Origin: a virus
Reading direction: 5' to 3' (one strand)
DNA: 29,371 bases
IMG/VR virus record: IMGVR_UViG_3300044678_002791
Coordinates: 1 to 29,371 of that record
Part shown: one piece after another, positions 1-7,462 of the stretch
Numbering within the stretch: position 1 is the first letter of the stretch
How the letters are laid out: each line of letters opens with the position of its first letter
The notes under the pieces: model-generated
What the model was told of the DNA's origin: nothing
The model's input: only the letters and a program-made list of their open reading frames with translations
The model's database searches: none
Translations under genes and position numbers: made by a program

Positions 1-2
1 CA

Positions 3-1790
3 TTCAGACCTCTGGAAATCCCTGCGGTTGGTGCAGCAGTCATTGGACCAACCGTTCGTGGTCCAGCGTTTGTACCGACACCTATTTCAACGTACAGCGA
101 ATATATTCGTTGGTTTGGAGACACTTTTATTTCCGGTTCCGGTGCAAGTGAGCGGATGTATAAATATTTAACTACCCATTGCGTACAAGAATATTTGCGT
201 TATGGTCAGGTCATCACCGTAGTTAAAATTTTAAATGCGGGATATCAGCCAGCATATTCATATGTCATTAATTCTTCAAGTTATGCTACATTGTCGACTC
301 TGAGTTCTGGCTCAGTAACGTTCGGCGCAAATAACATGGCGTTCAAAATAGTTTCACTTTCTGATGGTGAAATTATGAACTCTGGCCGTTTGGCCGCCGC
401 CGTTTCAGGTTCAGGCGTAGCAGCAGAAGAAAGTACAAATAATTTATTGTTGACTGGTTCGCAGTTCAATGCACGTTGGGAAATTGCAAACGTTGATCCA
501 TCTCGCGGTGTATTTGATTTATACATCCGTCGAGGCGATGATATTTCAAATAGAAAAGTTATTTTGGAACAATATTCGCAAGTAAGTTTGGACCCAAATA
601 CACAAAACTATCTCCCAAGAGTAGTTGGTGATATGGTCAATACTTTGAGATACGATTCCAATGGTAGCCCATACTTAGAACGTTCTGGTTCATTCCCAAA
701 TCGTTCCAGATTTATTCGTATTGAAGGTGTAAATAATACCTTAAATTACATTAATTCAAACGGCGCTGTTAGAGATGCGAGTTTGTCAGGTTCTTTACCT
801 GCGGCTGTATCTGGAACCTTTGCAGGCGGTAGCGATGGTAATGTCATTCACCCTCGTGCAATGAATGAATTCATGTTTGCGACAAATACGCAAGGCTTTA
901 ATCCGGCATCTGCATCATGGGGTCAAACAGCGTATCAAGACGCAATTGATATTCTTTCAAACAAAGACCAATACGACATTAATTTGTTATTTACTCCGGG
1001 ATTGTTGGATAATGCAACTGGACACGGTTCAATTATTACCCGCGCAATTAATATGTGCGAAGATAGAGGTGATGTTTTCTACGTTATTGATCCAACTTAC
1101 AAAGGTTCAACAGTAGGACAAGCGCAATTAGCCGCCGAAGGTAGAAATACCAACTACGCTGCAATGTACTATCCTTGGTGTCAAATAAATGACCCTGATT
1201 TGGGTAGAAATGTTTGGGTTCCGCCAAGTGCTATTATTTCAGGCGTTTATTCATTTAACGACTTGGTTGCGCATCCTTGGTACGCTCCTGCTGGTTTAAA
1301 TCGCGGTACTCTTGATACCGTAGTTCAAACCGAACGTTTGATGACCCAAGGCGATAGAGATAATCTTTACATTAAATCAGTTAACCCGATTGCGACATTC
1401 CCACGACAAGGCATTACAGTTTGGGGCCAAAAGACATTACAGAAAAAACAATCTGCTCTCGACCGGATCAACGTTCGTAGATTGTTAATTGATGCTAAAC
1501 GGTTTGTTGCTTACACGGTTAAGTATTTGGTATTTGAAAATAATACCGTTGAAACTCGTGCAAGATTCATTGAATTGACCGATCCATATTTCCGTAGAGT
1601 TAAGAACCAGCAAGGTCTTTACGATTACCGTATCATTATTGATGAAAGTAACAATACTCCAGACGTAGTTGATAGAAATGAAATGAGAGCGCAGATTTAT
1701 TTGAAACCTGCAAAAACAGCCGAATTCATTATCGTTGACTTTGTTGTACTTCCGACCGGAGCATTGTTTCCAACGGATACAAACGAATAA
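3..1790 (+). CDS. Contractile tail sheath protein (5' end outside window)
   Basis: The open frame runs in from the left edge, so the N-terminus is missing; the first internal ATG is at 156 but coding clearly starts upstream. The visible N-terminal part contains IGPTVRGPAFVPTPI followed by EYIRWFG, a pattern typical of the N-terminal domain of T4 gp18-type sheath proteins. About 595 codons are visible. Family knowledge: sheath subunits wrap the tail tube and contract to drive it through the host envelope. The next gene downstream encodes a tail tube protein, the usual sheath-tube order. A hairpin follows the stop codon. The family call is confident from motif and context; no alignment was run. 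Confidence 0.9.
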   Translation, partial: FRPLEIPAVGAAVIGPTVRGPAFVPTPISTYSEYIRWFGDTFISGSGASERMYKYLTTHCVQEYLRYGQVITVVKILNAGYQPAYSYVINSSSYATLSTLSSGSVTFGANNMAFKIVSLSDGEIMNSGRLAAAVSGSGVAAEESTNNLLLTGSQFNARWEIANVDPSRGVFDLYIRRGDDISNRKVILEQYSQVSLDPNTQNYLPRVVGDMVNTLRYDSNGSPYLERSGSFPNRSRFIRIEGVNNTLNYINSNGAVRDASLSGSLPAAVSGTFAGGSDGNVIHPRAMNEFMFATNTQGFNPASASWGQTAYQDAIDILSNKDQYDINLLFTPGLLDNATGHGSIITRAINMCEDRGDVFYVIDPTYKGSTVGQAQLAAEGRNTNYAAMYYPWCQINDPDLGRNVWVPPSAIISGVYSFNDLVAHPWYAPAGLNRGTLDTVVQTERLMTQGDRDNLYIKSVNPIATFPRQGITVWGQKTLQKKQSALDRINVRRLLIDAKRFVAYTVKYLVFENNTVETRARFIELTDPYFRRVKNQQGLYDYRIIIDESNNTPDVVDRNEMRAQIYLKPAKTAEFIIVDFVVLPTGALFPTDTNE

Positions 1791-1801
1791 ATATAAAATT
1801 A

Positions 1802-1849
1802 CCTAACCTTGGATTATAAAAAAAGTTCAAGGTTAGGATATTTATATTA
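1802..1849 (+). promoter_or_regulatory. Hairpin followed by GATATTTATATTA upstream of tail tube gene 1
   Basis: A perfect 10-bp stem (1802-1811 with 1828-1837) lies between the sheath and tube genes and runs straight into GATATTTATATTA (1837-1849). The same hairpin-plus-motif arrangement occurs before the genes at 3733 and 5623. It could be a terminator followed by a late promoter, or an RNA processing signal. A ribosome-binding sequence (GAGGA) follows about 10 nt before the ATG at 1869. Confidence 0.45.
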
Positions 1850-1868
1850 AAATAGAGGAAAAATAGAA

Positions 1869-2342
1869 ATGCCAAGATTATTAACTCCGGAAGCGCACAA
1901 TCCTATTTTGCAATTTCGGTATATGATTACAACTTCAAAGTTACCAAACGTTCAATTGTATGGAAAGGCTGCAACTCAGCCTACCCACCAATCAGCGCCC
2001 GTGACTGTCGAATATATCAATTCGTATTTCAAAGTTAAAGGTAAATTAAGATGGGATTCCATAACGGTTTCTTGTTATAACTTTGAAGGAATTACCGCAA
2101 GTGAATTGTGGACGTATTTACAGGAACACCAAGCAGTTGATAGTGCGACTGATACACGCGCTCCATCATACAAACATGACCTTCAATTAATGTTGTTAGG
2201 CCCGGACGAAGCGCCTGTTGGTACTTGGAAACTCGTTGGTGCATTTTATGAAACCGTTGCTTACGGTACTCATGATCGCGGTACTGACGACGTTTCAGTT
2301 GCAGAATTGACTATCTGTTACGATTACGCAACTTATTCGTAA
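1869..2342 (+). CDS. Tail tube protein (T4 gp19 family), paralogue 1
   Basis: 157 residues, close to the usual gp19 length. It begins MPRLLTPEAHNPILQFRY and contains KVKGKLRWDSITV and a C-terminal CYDYATY, the alternating-strand pattern of the gp19 tail tube fold. It lies directly behind the sheath gene, as expected for the major tube subunit, which forms stacked hexameric rings inside the sheath. Two paralogues follow at 3733 and 4587 with the same N-terminal, KGKxKW and YDYA motifs. It has a good ribosome-binding site and a hairpin upstream, so it is probably the highly expressed major tube protein. The split of roles among the three copies is inference. Confidence 0.88.
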   Translation: MPRLLTPEAHNPILQFRYMITTSKLPNVQLYGKAATQPTHQSAPVTVEYINSYFKVKGKLRWDSITVSCYNFEGITASELWTYLQEHQAVDSATDTRAPSYKHDLQLMLLGPDEAPVGTWKLVGAFYETVAYGTHDRGTDDVSVAELTICYDYATYS

Positions 2343-2380
2343 CTACTTTTTTAAACTAAAATAAAATAAAGGAAAATGTT

Positions 2381-2629
2381 ATGCCAGATTTTTTAGTAAA
2401 TCTTTTGGTTAACCTTTGGGACAAATTTAAAGCCAAAAACGCGAAAGTAGCCACATTGATTGTGGTAGTTTTGGGTACTTTGGTTTATTTTGCCGACCAA
2501 GGCACATTGGCTGGTTTGATTACATTGCCCGATTGGGCTGCTACTGCTATTCAGTGGATTGGTACTTTGTTATTGGCACTTCAAGGTTCTCGCACCAGTG
2601 CTGATTTGGCCAAGCAACATCAAGGTTAA
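2381..2629 (+). CDS. Small two-helix membrane protein, holin-like
   Basis: 82 residues with an amphipathic N-terminus, one hydrophobic stretch around residues 25-40 (VATLIVVVLGTLVYF) and a second around 55-68 (IQWIGTLLLALQG), ending in a polar tail. Size and topology match class II holins, but the gene sits among tail genes and away from the endolysin at 8798-9688, so the holin call is tentative; a structural or superinfection role is equally possible. It has a clear ribosome-binding site (AAAGGA) and is followed by a strong terminator, so it closes the first plus-strand tail unit. Confidence 0.6.
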   Translation: MPDFLVNLLVNLWDKFKAKNAKVATLIVVVLGTLVYFADQGTLAGLITLPDWAATAIQWIGTLLLALQGSRTSADLAKQHQG

Positions 2630-2647
2630 TCTTTTAAATAAAATCAT

Positions 2648-2688
2648 AATAGGGCATAGGTGTAAAAAACCTTTGCCCTATTTTTTTT
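2648..2688 (+). terminator. Intrinsic terminator ending the first tail unit
   Basis: A stem of AATAGGGCA pairing with TGCCCTATT, extended by AGG/CCT after one mismatch, followed by eight T residues. It lies between the plus-strand gene ending at 2629 and the convergent minus-strand gene ending at 2687. Confidence 0.85.
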
Positions 2689-3430
2689 ATCGTCTTCCTG
2701 ATTTGACAAAACCTTTACGTCTATTTCGAGAACGATAATAACCTTGTCGCAAATCGCAACCAAGTTCTTTTAGTTTGATCAATATTTCTTTCTTATCTGA
2801 AAATTTCAATGCAGGGTGGTCAAATTTCCGATCATCTTCATCCCATTTACTTGGAAAGTAATTATATTGTGAAGTCCACAATTCTGGAAATTCGCGATAT
2901 TCGCCAAATTTTTCCAAAACTTCTTCAATCTCATAATGATAACTTTCAGTTTCTTCGTTCCAACTTTTTCCTGATTGAGAAAGATACGAAACCAATTCGG
3001 ATGAATTAGAAATGTTTACAGTTCCCAAATCAGTTTGAAAACTGCCGAAAAGTTCATCATAACTAAATTCAGCACTGGTCGAATGACGAGTTACGGACAT
3101 AAATTTCCAATCGCCGTTTGAAAACTTGGCTACAAACCAATCTTCAAAAGTAGCAAATGAATAATTGCCACCATTGCAACTCGTTTCTGCACGGAAGTTT
3201 GAAAAATCGTCAGTTACCCGTACCGATGCAATAAATTCCCATTTTGGAAAAAATTGTGGGTGCGGCTGAGGAAAATGAAAATCGATTTCATGCCCATAAC
3301 GGGATAACCAATCTCCTTCCCCGTTTGAAACTTGTCGGATAAACTCTCCGTTAGGTTTGGAAAAATACCAACCCAACTCACAATAACGGAGCAAATTACC
3401 TCCGTCAGATAAAATCATTTTTTCTTTCAT
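2687..3430 (-). CDS. Hypothetical protein, 247 residues
   Basis: No family recognised. It is rich in aromatic and acidic residues and soluble by composition, with a basic C-terminal tail (YYRSRNRRKGFVKSGRR). Start and stop are well framed: the ATG at 3430 overlaps the TGA of the upstream small gene in an ATGA junction, indicating translational coupling. Together with that 60-residue gene it forms a minus-strand cassette wedged between two plus-strand tail genes and driven by the promoter at 3635-3695. This position resembles a moron-like insertion. Confidence 0.7.
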   Translation of the reverse strand: MKEKMILSDGGNLLRYCELGWYFSKPNGEFIRQVSNGEGDWLSRYGHEIDFHFPQPHPQFFPKWEFIASVRVTDDFSNFRAETSCNGGNYSFATFEDWFVAKFSNGDWKFMSVTRHSTSAEFSYDELFGSFQTDLGTVNISNSSELVSYLSQSGKSWNEETESYHYEIEEVLEKFGEYREFPELWTSQYNYFPSKWDEDDRKFDHPALKFSDKKEILIKLKELGCDLRQGYYRSRNRRKGFVKSGRR

Positions 3431-3609
3431 TGTATCTTTTCGTTTAACAAGTTTTTAACTGCCTTTAACCACGTTTCGTATTCGGGATGGTTTACTCCCA
3501 AGTTACATTCAAGAAGCCATTTAGCGCCCTGTGCTTCTGACTGCTTGGCCAACTCTGACAACGCTACCAGATATAGGCCGTTTTTAACCAAAAATTTTAT
3601 TTTTTCCAT
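3427..3609 (-). CDS. Small hypothetical protein, first gene of inserted cassette
   Basis: 60 residues, predicted helical, no family recognised. It begins MEKIKFLVKNGLYLVALSEL and lies directly downstream of the host-type promoter at 3635-3695. Its stop overlaps the next start (ATGA at 3427-3430), so the two genes form a short operon. The leader before its ATG resembles the leader of the gene at 4212-4487, showing that the two cassettes share a 5' end although the proteins differ. Confidence 0.62.
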   Translation of the reverse strand: MEKIKFLVKNGLYLVALSELAKQSEAQGAKWLLECNLGVNHPEYETWLKAVKNLLNEKIQ

Positions 3610-3634
3610 AATCGTTGTTCGTTTTATTTACATA

Positions 3635-3695
3635 CAAAAGTATAACCCTTTCAAATAACTACCAAACCTTTTAACCTCATTAACAAATTATTAAC
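3635..3695 (-). promoter_or_regulatory. Bacteroidota-type promoter P1
   Basis: On the minus strand the -7 box TACTTTTG (3635-3642) lies 20 nt from a TTTG -33 element (3663-3666). Upstream is an AT-rich block with GTTAAT and TTGTTAA. The block is nearly identical to that of P2 at 4513-4575. It drives 3427-3609 and 2687-3430. Confidence 0.8.
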
Positions 3696-3732
3696 TTCGT
3701 TAAAAAAGTTCCAGTTTAAGATATTTATATGT

Positions 3733-4215
3733 ATGCCACGATTATTAATTCCGGGTTTATTTCAGCCAACATTACAATTTCGTTACACCCTTTTCACCAA
3801 TCGTTTGAAGGGCGCAATGTTCTATGCTTATGCATCAACTCAACCCGGTTTTGATAACAGTCCTTTGGAATTGCATCACGGCAATGCAAGTTTCTTTGTT
3901 AAAGGAAAAACCAAGTGGAATCCAATTCAAATAAAATGTTATCAATTTGAAGGGATAACTTTTTTAGATTTTTGGGTCTATATGCAACAGCATCAAGTTA
4001 CTGAAACCGCGACTGATTTATACGCAGAAACCTATAAACATGATTTAAGAGTTTCGGTAGTTGGTCCGGAAGAAATCCCTGTCGGAACTTGGGTATTACA
4101 TGGAGCATTTTACGAAAACGTTGACTTCGGACAAATGGATCGTTCAAGTGATGCCATAGCAGAAGTCAACGCTACAATAAGATATGACTATGCGGTTTAT
4201 AAACCGTTTTTTTAA
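3733..4215 (+). CDS. Tail tube protein (gp19 family), paralogue 2
   Basis: 160 residues. It starts MPRLLIPGLFQPTLQFRY and carries FFVKGKTKWNPI and a C-terminal RYDYAVY, matching paralogue 1 position by position. Unlike paralogue 1 it has no visible ribosome-binding site: the motif GATATTTATAT abuts the ATG after two bases. The minus-strand cassette that ends just upstream may have replaced its leader. Its 3' end overlaps the convergent gene at 4212 by 4 nt. It could be an alternative tube subunit or a tube end protein; the gp19 family call is firm, the specific role is not. Confidence 0.85.
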   Translation: MPRLLIPGLFQPTLQFRYTLFTNRLKGAMFYAYASTQPGFDNSPLELHHGNASFFVKGKTKWNPIQIKCYQFEGITFLDFWVYMQQHQVTETATDLYAETYKHDLRVSVVGPEEIPVGTWVLHGAFYENVDFGQMDRSSDAIAEVNATIRYDYAVYKPFF

Positions 4216-4487
4216 TTTTTAATTACAAATCCTTTCATATGCTTTGCGCATTCTGGTCCAATATCAAAGCATCCTTGCGAATCTGCGCCCGTTTCGGCAG
4301 CGCACATTTCTTCTGAAATAGATGGATGTACCGCCAGCCAATCCGTATTCATATGAACAGTATAGGCGTTTTGAATATTTTTAATTGGCTTCATGCAACA
4401 GATGCACTGTGGCTCCGAAATAGTTCCGTATTTGTCTTCGTTCCTGTCTTTTACAGGACTTTCATACAGAGGCATTGTCTTGTTCAT
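4212..4487 (-). CDS. Hypothetical cysteine-rich protein, second inserted cassette
   Basis: 91 residues with a CICCMKP motif near residue 28 and further cysteines at ETGADSQGCFDIGPEC, suggesting a small zinc-binding fold; no family recognised. It is the only gene of the second minus-strand cassette, sits between tube paralogues 2 and 3, and is driven by promoter P2. Its stop overlaps the convergent plus-strand stop codon (4212-4215). The leader closely resembles that of the 3427-3609 gene. Confidence 0.65.
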   Translation of the reverse strand: MNKTMPLYESPVKDRNEDKYGTISEPQCICCMKPIKNIQNAYTVHMNTDWLAVHPSISEEMCAAETGADSQGCFDIGPECAKHMKGFVIKN

Positions 4488-4512
4488 AATCGATGTTCGT
4501 TTTAATTATATA

Positions 4513-4575
4513 CAAAAGTAAAACCCTTTCAAATAACTACCAAACCTTTTAACCTCATTAACAAATTATTAACTT
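4513..4575 (-). promoter_or_regulatory. Bacteroidota-type promoter P2
   Basis: The -7 box TACTTTTG (4513-4520) and TTTG (4541-4544) are 20 nt apart. Over about 65 nt it differs from P1 by one base. The upstream edge of the block touches the start of tube paralogue 3 at 4587. Confidence 0.8.
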
Positions 4576-4586
4576 CGGAAATATAA

Positions 4587-5081
4587 ATGGCTCGTTTATC
4601 ACCAGAACAATATAACCCCATTACAAGTTGGAGATTTAAAATCCAATTCAGTAGTTTGCCTGATGTTGGGTTTTACGCTAAATCAGTAACATTACCTCAA
4701 ATTGACAATTCCCCATTAACAATTGAGTACGGAAACACTCAAATGAAGATTAAGGGGAAAACCAAATGGAATGATGTTGAAATGGTCATGTATGCGTATG
4801 AAAAAATGACCAACGAACAACTTTGGGAATATATGACAACCTTACATCAAAAAATTGATGATGGTACGGATTTTTATGGGGAAAAATATAAACTTGATGT
4901 CATAATTCAAATCATGTCTCCAATGGATACCCCGATAGCAAAATGGACTTTGGTTGGTGCATTTGCTAATTTAATTAACTTCGGGGAAATGGATTACGCA
5001 ACAGAAGAAGTTGTTCAACCTCGTTTAACATTTAGTTATGATTATGCGCTTTACGAAAAACAAGGCTATCAATTTACTTAA
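4587..5081 (+). CDS. Tail tube protein (gp19 family), paralogue 3
   Basis: 164 residues beginning MARLSPEQYNPITSWRFK, with MKIKGKTKWNDVEMVMY and C-terminal FSYDYALYEKQ: the same gp19 landmarks as paralogues 1 and 2 but the most diverged of the three. Its start lies 12 nt from promoter block P2, with only weak ribosome-binding potential (CGGA), so expression must rely on readthrough from upstream or an unseen promoter. It might be a tube-associated protein other than the main subunit. Family call confident; role inferred. Confidence 0.83.
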   Translation: MARLSPEQYNPITSWRFKIQFSSLPDVGFYAKSVTLPQIDNSPLTIEYGNTQMKIKGKTKWNDVEMVMYAYEKMTNEQLWEYMTTLHQKIDDGTDFYGEKYKLDVIIQIMSPMDTPIAKWTLVGAFANLINFGEMDYATEEVVQPRLTFSYDYALYEKQGYQFT

Positions 5082-5083
5082 AT

Positions 5084-5121
5084 AAAAAACTCATACCAAG
5101 TTAATGGTACAAGTCTTTTAT
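5084..5121. terminator. Bidirectional hairpin between convergent genes
   Basis: An imperfect stem (TACCA/TGGTA, then ACT/AGT across an internal loop) is flanked by A-rich and T-rich runs on both strands, between the convergent stops at 5081 and 5142. Confidence 0.5.
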
Positions 5122-5141
5122 TAAAACACAAACAACCGACT

Positions 5142-5468
5142 TTATTTTTTTGGAACCAGTTTGAAAGATCGAGTTCCTTGTTCGAGTTTCACGTTCATGA
5201 ATTTGAGAACCGCGAGCGGGATTTTGTAATAACTTACAACCCATTTTGCTGGTTCGTAAGTTCGTTTGGTTGTTTTAACTTCCACACCATTAAACATTTT
5301 TTTGACTTTTTTGGAAGTTTTAACCTTCCTACGAACTTTGTGGTAAACGAATCCGTAGGCGAATTCACTGCCGTGTTGTCCCCAACTAAATCCATAAATA
5401 AGATCATTCGGACGTGGTTTATGTCGCTTTTCGGTTGTTTGTGGTTTGATATTGATTTTAAGTTTCAT
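5142..5468 (-). CDS. Hypothetical basic protein, third inserted cassette
   Basis: 108 residues, strongly basic (many KK, KR and RRK motifs, ending KLVPKK), so possibly a nucleic-acid-binding protein; no family recognised. It is the sole gene of the third minus-strand cassette between tail genes and lies downstream of promoter P3, whose distal block repeats that of P1 and P2. Confidence 0.65.
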   Translation of the reverse strand: MKLKINIKPQTTEKRHKPRPNDLIYGFSWGQHGSEFAYGFVYHKVRRKVKTSKKVKKMFNGVEVKTTKRTYEPAKWVVSYYKIPLAVLKFMNVKLEQGTRSFKLVPKK

Positions 5469-5496
5469 CTTTAAATCGTTTAGTGAATTAATACAA

Positions 5497-5560
5497 CAAA
5501 GGTATATTCATTGATAATACAAACCAAACCTTTTAACCTCATTAACAAATTATTAACTTT
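5497..5560 (-). promoter_or_regulatory. Bacteroidota-type promoter P3
   Basis: The -7 box TACCTTTG (5497-5504) and TTTG (5525-5528) are 20 nt apart; the distal AT-rich block is the same as in P1 and P2, while the spacer differs. It drives 5142-5468. Confidence 0.78.
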
Positions 5561-5569
5561 AAAACAAAA

Positions 5570-5595
5570 TTATCCTGAAAAGGATATTTATATTA
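5570..5595 (+). promoter_or_regulatory. Hairpin plus GATATTTATATTA before the gp26-like gene
   Basis: A TATCC/GGATA stem runs into GATATTTATATTA (5583-5595), repeating the arrangement seen at 1802-1849. A ribosome-binding site (AAGGA) follows just before the ATG at 5623. Confidence 0.42.
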
Positions 5596-5622
5596 AACTA
5601 AAAACCTAAAAAGAAGGAAAAA

Positions 5623-6444
5623 ATGCAAGAAGGAAAAGTTACGTTAAAAGCGGACATTACAAATCAGGAACCTGAATCATTTCAACGTTCATTTCCAAAC
5701 AACGTTGTTGAATTACCAAGTAAAGGTTTGGTATATGATGAAACGAATTTATTGTCAAGGGGCAGCGTTGAAATGAAGTTTATGACTGCCAAGGAAGAAA
5801 ACATCCTAACTACTGAAAGTTACATCAAACAAGGAATTGTAATTGATAAATTTTTACAGTCAATCATCGTTTCGCCTAAATTCAATTATGATTCACTTTT
5901 GGTAGGTGATAAAGATGCACTTATTTTAGCAAGTCGGATTTATGGTTATGGAGAAATTTACACCATCGAAGTTGCAACTCCATCTGGAAAGAAACAAAAG
6001 ATTGATATCAATTTGGAAGAAGTTCCAAACAAAGAAATTGACGAAAGTAAATTCATAAAAGGAGAAAACCGTTTCACTTATTTGTTTGAAAATAAGATTG
6101 GAAAATATACGCTCGAATTTAAACTTTTGACTGTTGGCGACCAAAAACGAATTGATGACCGTTTGAAAAAGTACAAAAGTTTCGGAAAGGAAGATCAACA
6201 AATTACTATTCGTTTGGAAGAAATGATTTTATCTGTTAACGGAAATTCTGATCCAAACTTCATTCGTTTGTTTTTGAATAATGAATTTTTGGCTCGCGAT
6301 TCAAGAGCCTTCCGCGATTACGTCGCAAAACTTCAACCCGGACCAAACATGGAAATTGAAATCGTTGACGAGGAAACGGGAGAACCCTTTCGCACTTCGA
6401 TTACCATCCGACCAGACTTTTTTTGGCCTGACAGCGGACTATGA
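5623..6444 (+). CDS. T4 gp26-like baseplate hub / tail assembly protein
   Basis: 273 residues. Landmarks are VELPSKGLVYDE near residue 27, the MTAKEENILT motif near 52, and a C-terminal RPDFFWPDSGL. These are typical of the T4_baseplate family that includes gp26. In T4 gp26 acts in assembly of the central baseplate hub. The gene follows the tube genes and precedes a small ORF in another frame. Seven T residues at 6418-6424 lie 20 nt before the stop, a possible slip site for a fusion with the next ORF. Ribosome-binding site AAGGA precedes the start. Confidence 0.78.
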   Translation: MQEGKVTLKADITNQEPESFQRSFPNNVVELPSKGLVYDETNLLSRGSVEMKFMTAKEENILTTESYIKQGIVIDKFLQSIIVSPKFNYDSLLVGDKDALILASRIYGYGEIYTIEVATPSGKKQKIDINLEEVPNKEIDESKFIKGENRFTYLFENKIGKYTLEFKLLTVGDQKRIDDRLKKYKSFGKEDQQITIRLEEMILSVNGNSDPNFIRLFLNNEFLARDSRAFRDYVAKLQPGPNMEIEIVDEETGEPFRTSITIRPDFFWPDSGL

Positions 6445-6454
6445 TAGAATAGTA

Positions 6455-6628
6455 ATGGATCAATGCTTTGACATTGGTTACTATTCGCAAGGTGCAATGT
6501 CAGCAATGGACGCATATTCAATGCCAGTCAACGTTCGGGCATATTATTATGCCAAACTCGTTAGGGTAAAAGAACAGGAAGCCAAGGCCGCTGAAGACGC
6601 TCAAAAACAAAATGGGAGAAGACGTTAA
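6455..6628 (+). CDS. Small ORF overlapping region of gp26-like gene (chaperone-like)
   Basis: 57 residues from the ATG at 6455: MDQCFDIGYYSQGAMSAMDA, then YSMPVNVRAYYYAKL and a charged, helical tail. The SMPVxxRxYYY pattern resembles small proteins found behind gp26-like genes in other contractile-tailed phages. The frame stays open back to about 6281, so it could also be made as a C-terminal extension of the upstream protein by a +1 (or -2) shift at the T7 run 6418-6424. The upstream stop is 11 nt before this ATG, so reinitiation is also possible. Confidence 0.6.
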   Translation: MDQCFDIGYYSQGAMSAMDAYSMPVNVRAYYYAKLVRVKEQEAKAAEDAQKQNGRRR

Positions 6629-6651
6629 TTCGTCGACTCCCATTTCTTTTT
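6610..6651. terminator. Intrinsic terminator spanning the stop of the tail unit
   Basis: A long stem (AAATGGGAG with CTCCCATTT, and inner GACG with CGTC) whose loop holds the stop codon at 6626-6628, followed by CTTTTT. It lies between the convergent genes ending at 6628 and 6650. Confidence 0.8.
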
Positions 6652-7033
6652 AATCATCGTAATGTTTACCGTTTAGATGGGTGAAGAAATGTTCAATCAT
6701 CTGTTCCATTACTGGAATAGTGATTTGAGAATATTTTCCAGATTCATTGAACCATTGAACCAAAGAAATTTCAATTGAATGAAATCCAAAATTAGGTACT
6801 TCAATATTGAACTGGATTGACGGCCAGAAGTTGTGTAAAGATTCATCGTCTTGACCGTATAAATATTGACTCCAGCCAAACGATTCATTAATATTAATAA
6901 AATACCGTTTTGAACCGTCTTGGTTGTAAATACATTTTTGCCATTTACGACAAATATGGGGTTCTTCTACTGGATTTTCCTTCCAGCATTTGTAACCTGC
7001 TTCTTCGAGCAGTTGTTTTGAAATTGTGATCAT
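6650..7033 (-). CDS. Hypothetical protein, 127 residues
   Basis: No family recognised. Soluble, rich in aromatic residues, with cysteines in an ICRKWQKCIYN segment. It lies immediately downstream of promoter P4, an unusual promoter with an inverted repeat in its spacer. The stop lies in the T-run of the terminator shared with the plus-strand tail unit. Confidence 0.65.
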   Translation of the reverse strand: MITISKQLLEEAGYKCWKENPVEEPHICRKWQKCIYNQDGSKRYFININESFGWSQYLYGQDDESLHNFWPSIQFNIEVPNFGFHSIEISLVQWFNESGKYSQITIPVMEQMIEHFFTHLNGKHYDD

Positions 7034-7059
7034 TGTTTTGTTGTTTTAAAATTCTACCA

Positions 7060-7120
7060 CAAAAGTAAAGGCTCAGTCCTTACGAACCCAGCCTTTTACT
7101 GCAATTAACAACATTTAACA
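7060..7120 (-). promoter_or_regulatory. Promoter P4 with inverted repeat and GGTTCGTAAGGA core
   Basis: The -7 box TACTTTTG (7060-7067) is present, but the -33 TTTG is replaced by a 10-bp inverted repeat (AGTAAAGGCT arm at 7064-7073) enclosing GGTTCGTAAGGA. The same core lies in the promoter at 28051. Distal GTTAA repeats are as in the other promoters. It is probably an operator-controlled promoter for 6650-7033. Confidence 0.65.
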
Positions 7121-7143
7121 ATTTTACTGTAAAATTACAAATT

Positions 7144-7452
7144 TTACCTTCCAAAGAACCTATACCGCTGCCAATTTACTCGTTTAATATTTTCACAAGT
7201 TTCATTGATTCGTTCAAGTTCTTTTAGTGTTACATCTACTTGAAATCCGTTCAGGACTACAAAATTTTCACCTTTGAGCCAACGTTCGTTGCACTGATAA
7301 ATCAAATCTTGGATATCATCTTGATTTAATTTGAATTTACGATTGCCCAAAGTCATTTCTTTGGAATCGAAATCGTAGTCAATGGTGTGAAAAATTGGAC
7401 CTAAGTGTTTTGTTTTTTTTGGATTGATGTTAATACTGTGATTTACTGACAT
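7144..7452 (-). CDS. Hypothetical protein, 102 residues
   Basis: No family recognised. It begins MSVNHSININPKKTKHLGPI and ends with a basic segment (RVNWQRYRFFGR). It follows the methyltransferase gene by 10 nt and is probably the last gene of the minus-strand operon that begins near 8454 or further upstream. Confidence 0.6.
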   Translation of the reverse strand: MSVNHSININPKKTKHLGPIFHTIDYDFDSKEMTLGNRKFKLNQDDIQDLIYQCNERWLKGENFVVLNGFQVDVTLKELERINETCENIKRVNWQRYRFFGR

Positions 7453-7462
7453 AAAAGATTAT

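Noticed and set aside
3635-5560. Repeated AT-rich block considered as a CRISPR or direct-repeat array
   Set aside because: The copies are about 900 nt apart, each precedes a gene and contains -7 and -33 boxes, so they are promoters.
6281-6454. Start at the ATG 6281 for the small ORF behind the gp26-like gene
   Set aside because: The segment lies entirely within the conserved C-terminus of the gp26-like gene in another frame; the ATG at 6455 or a frameshift is more credible.
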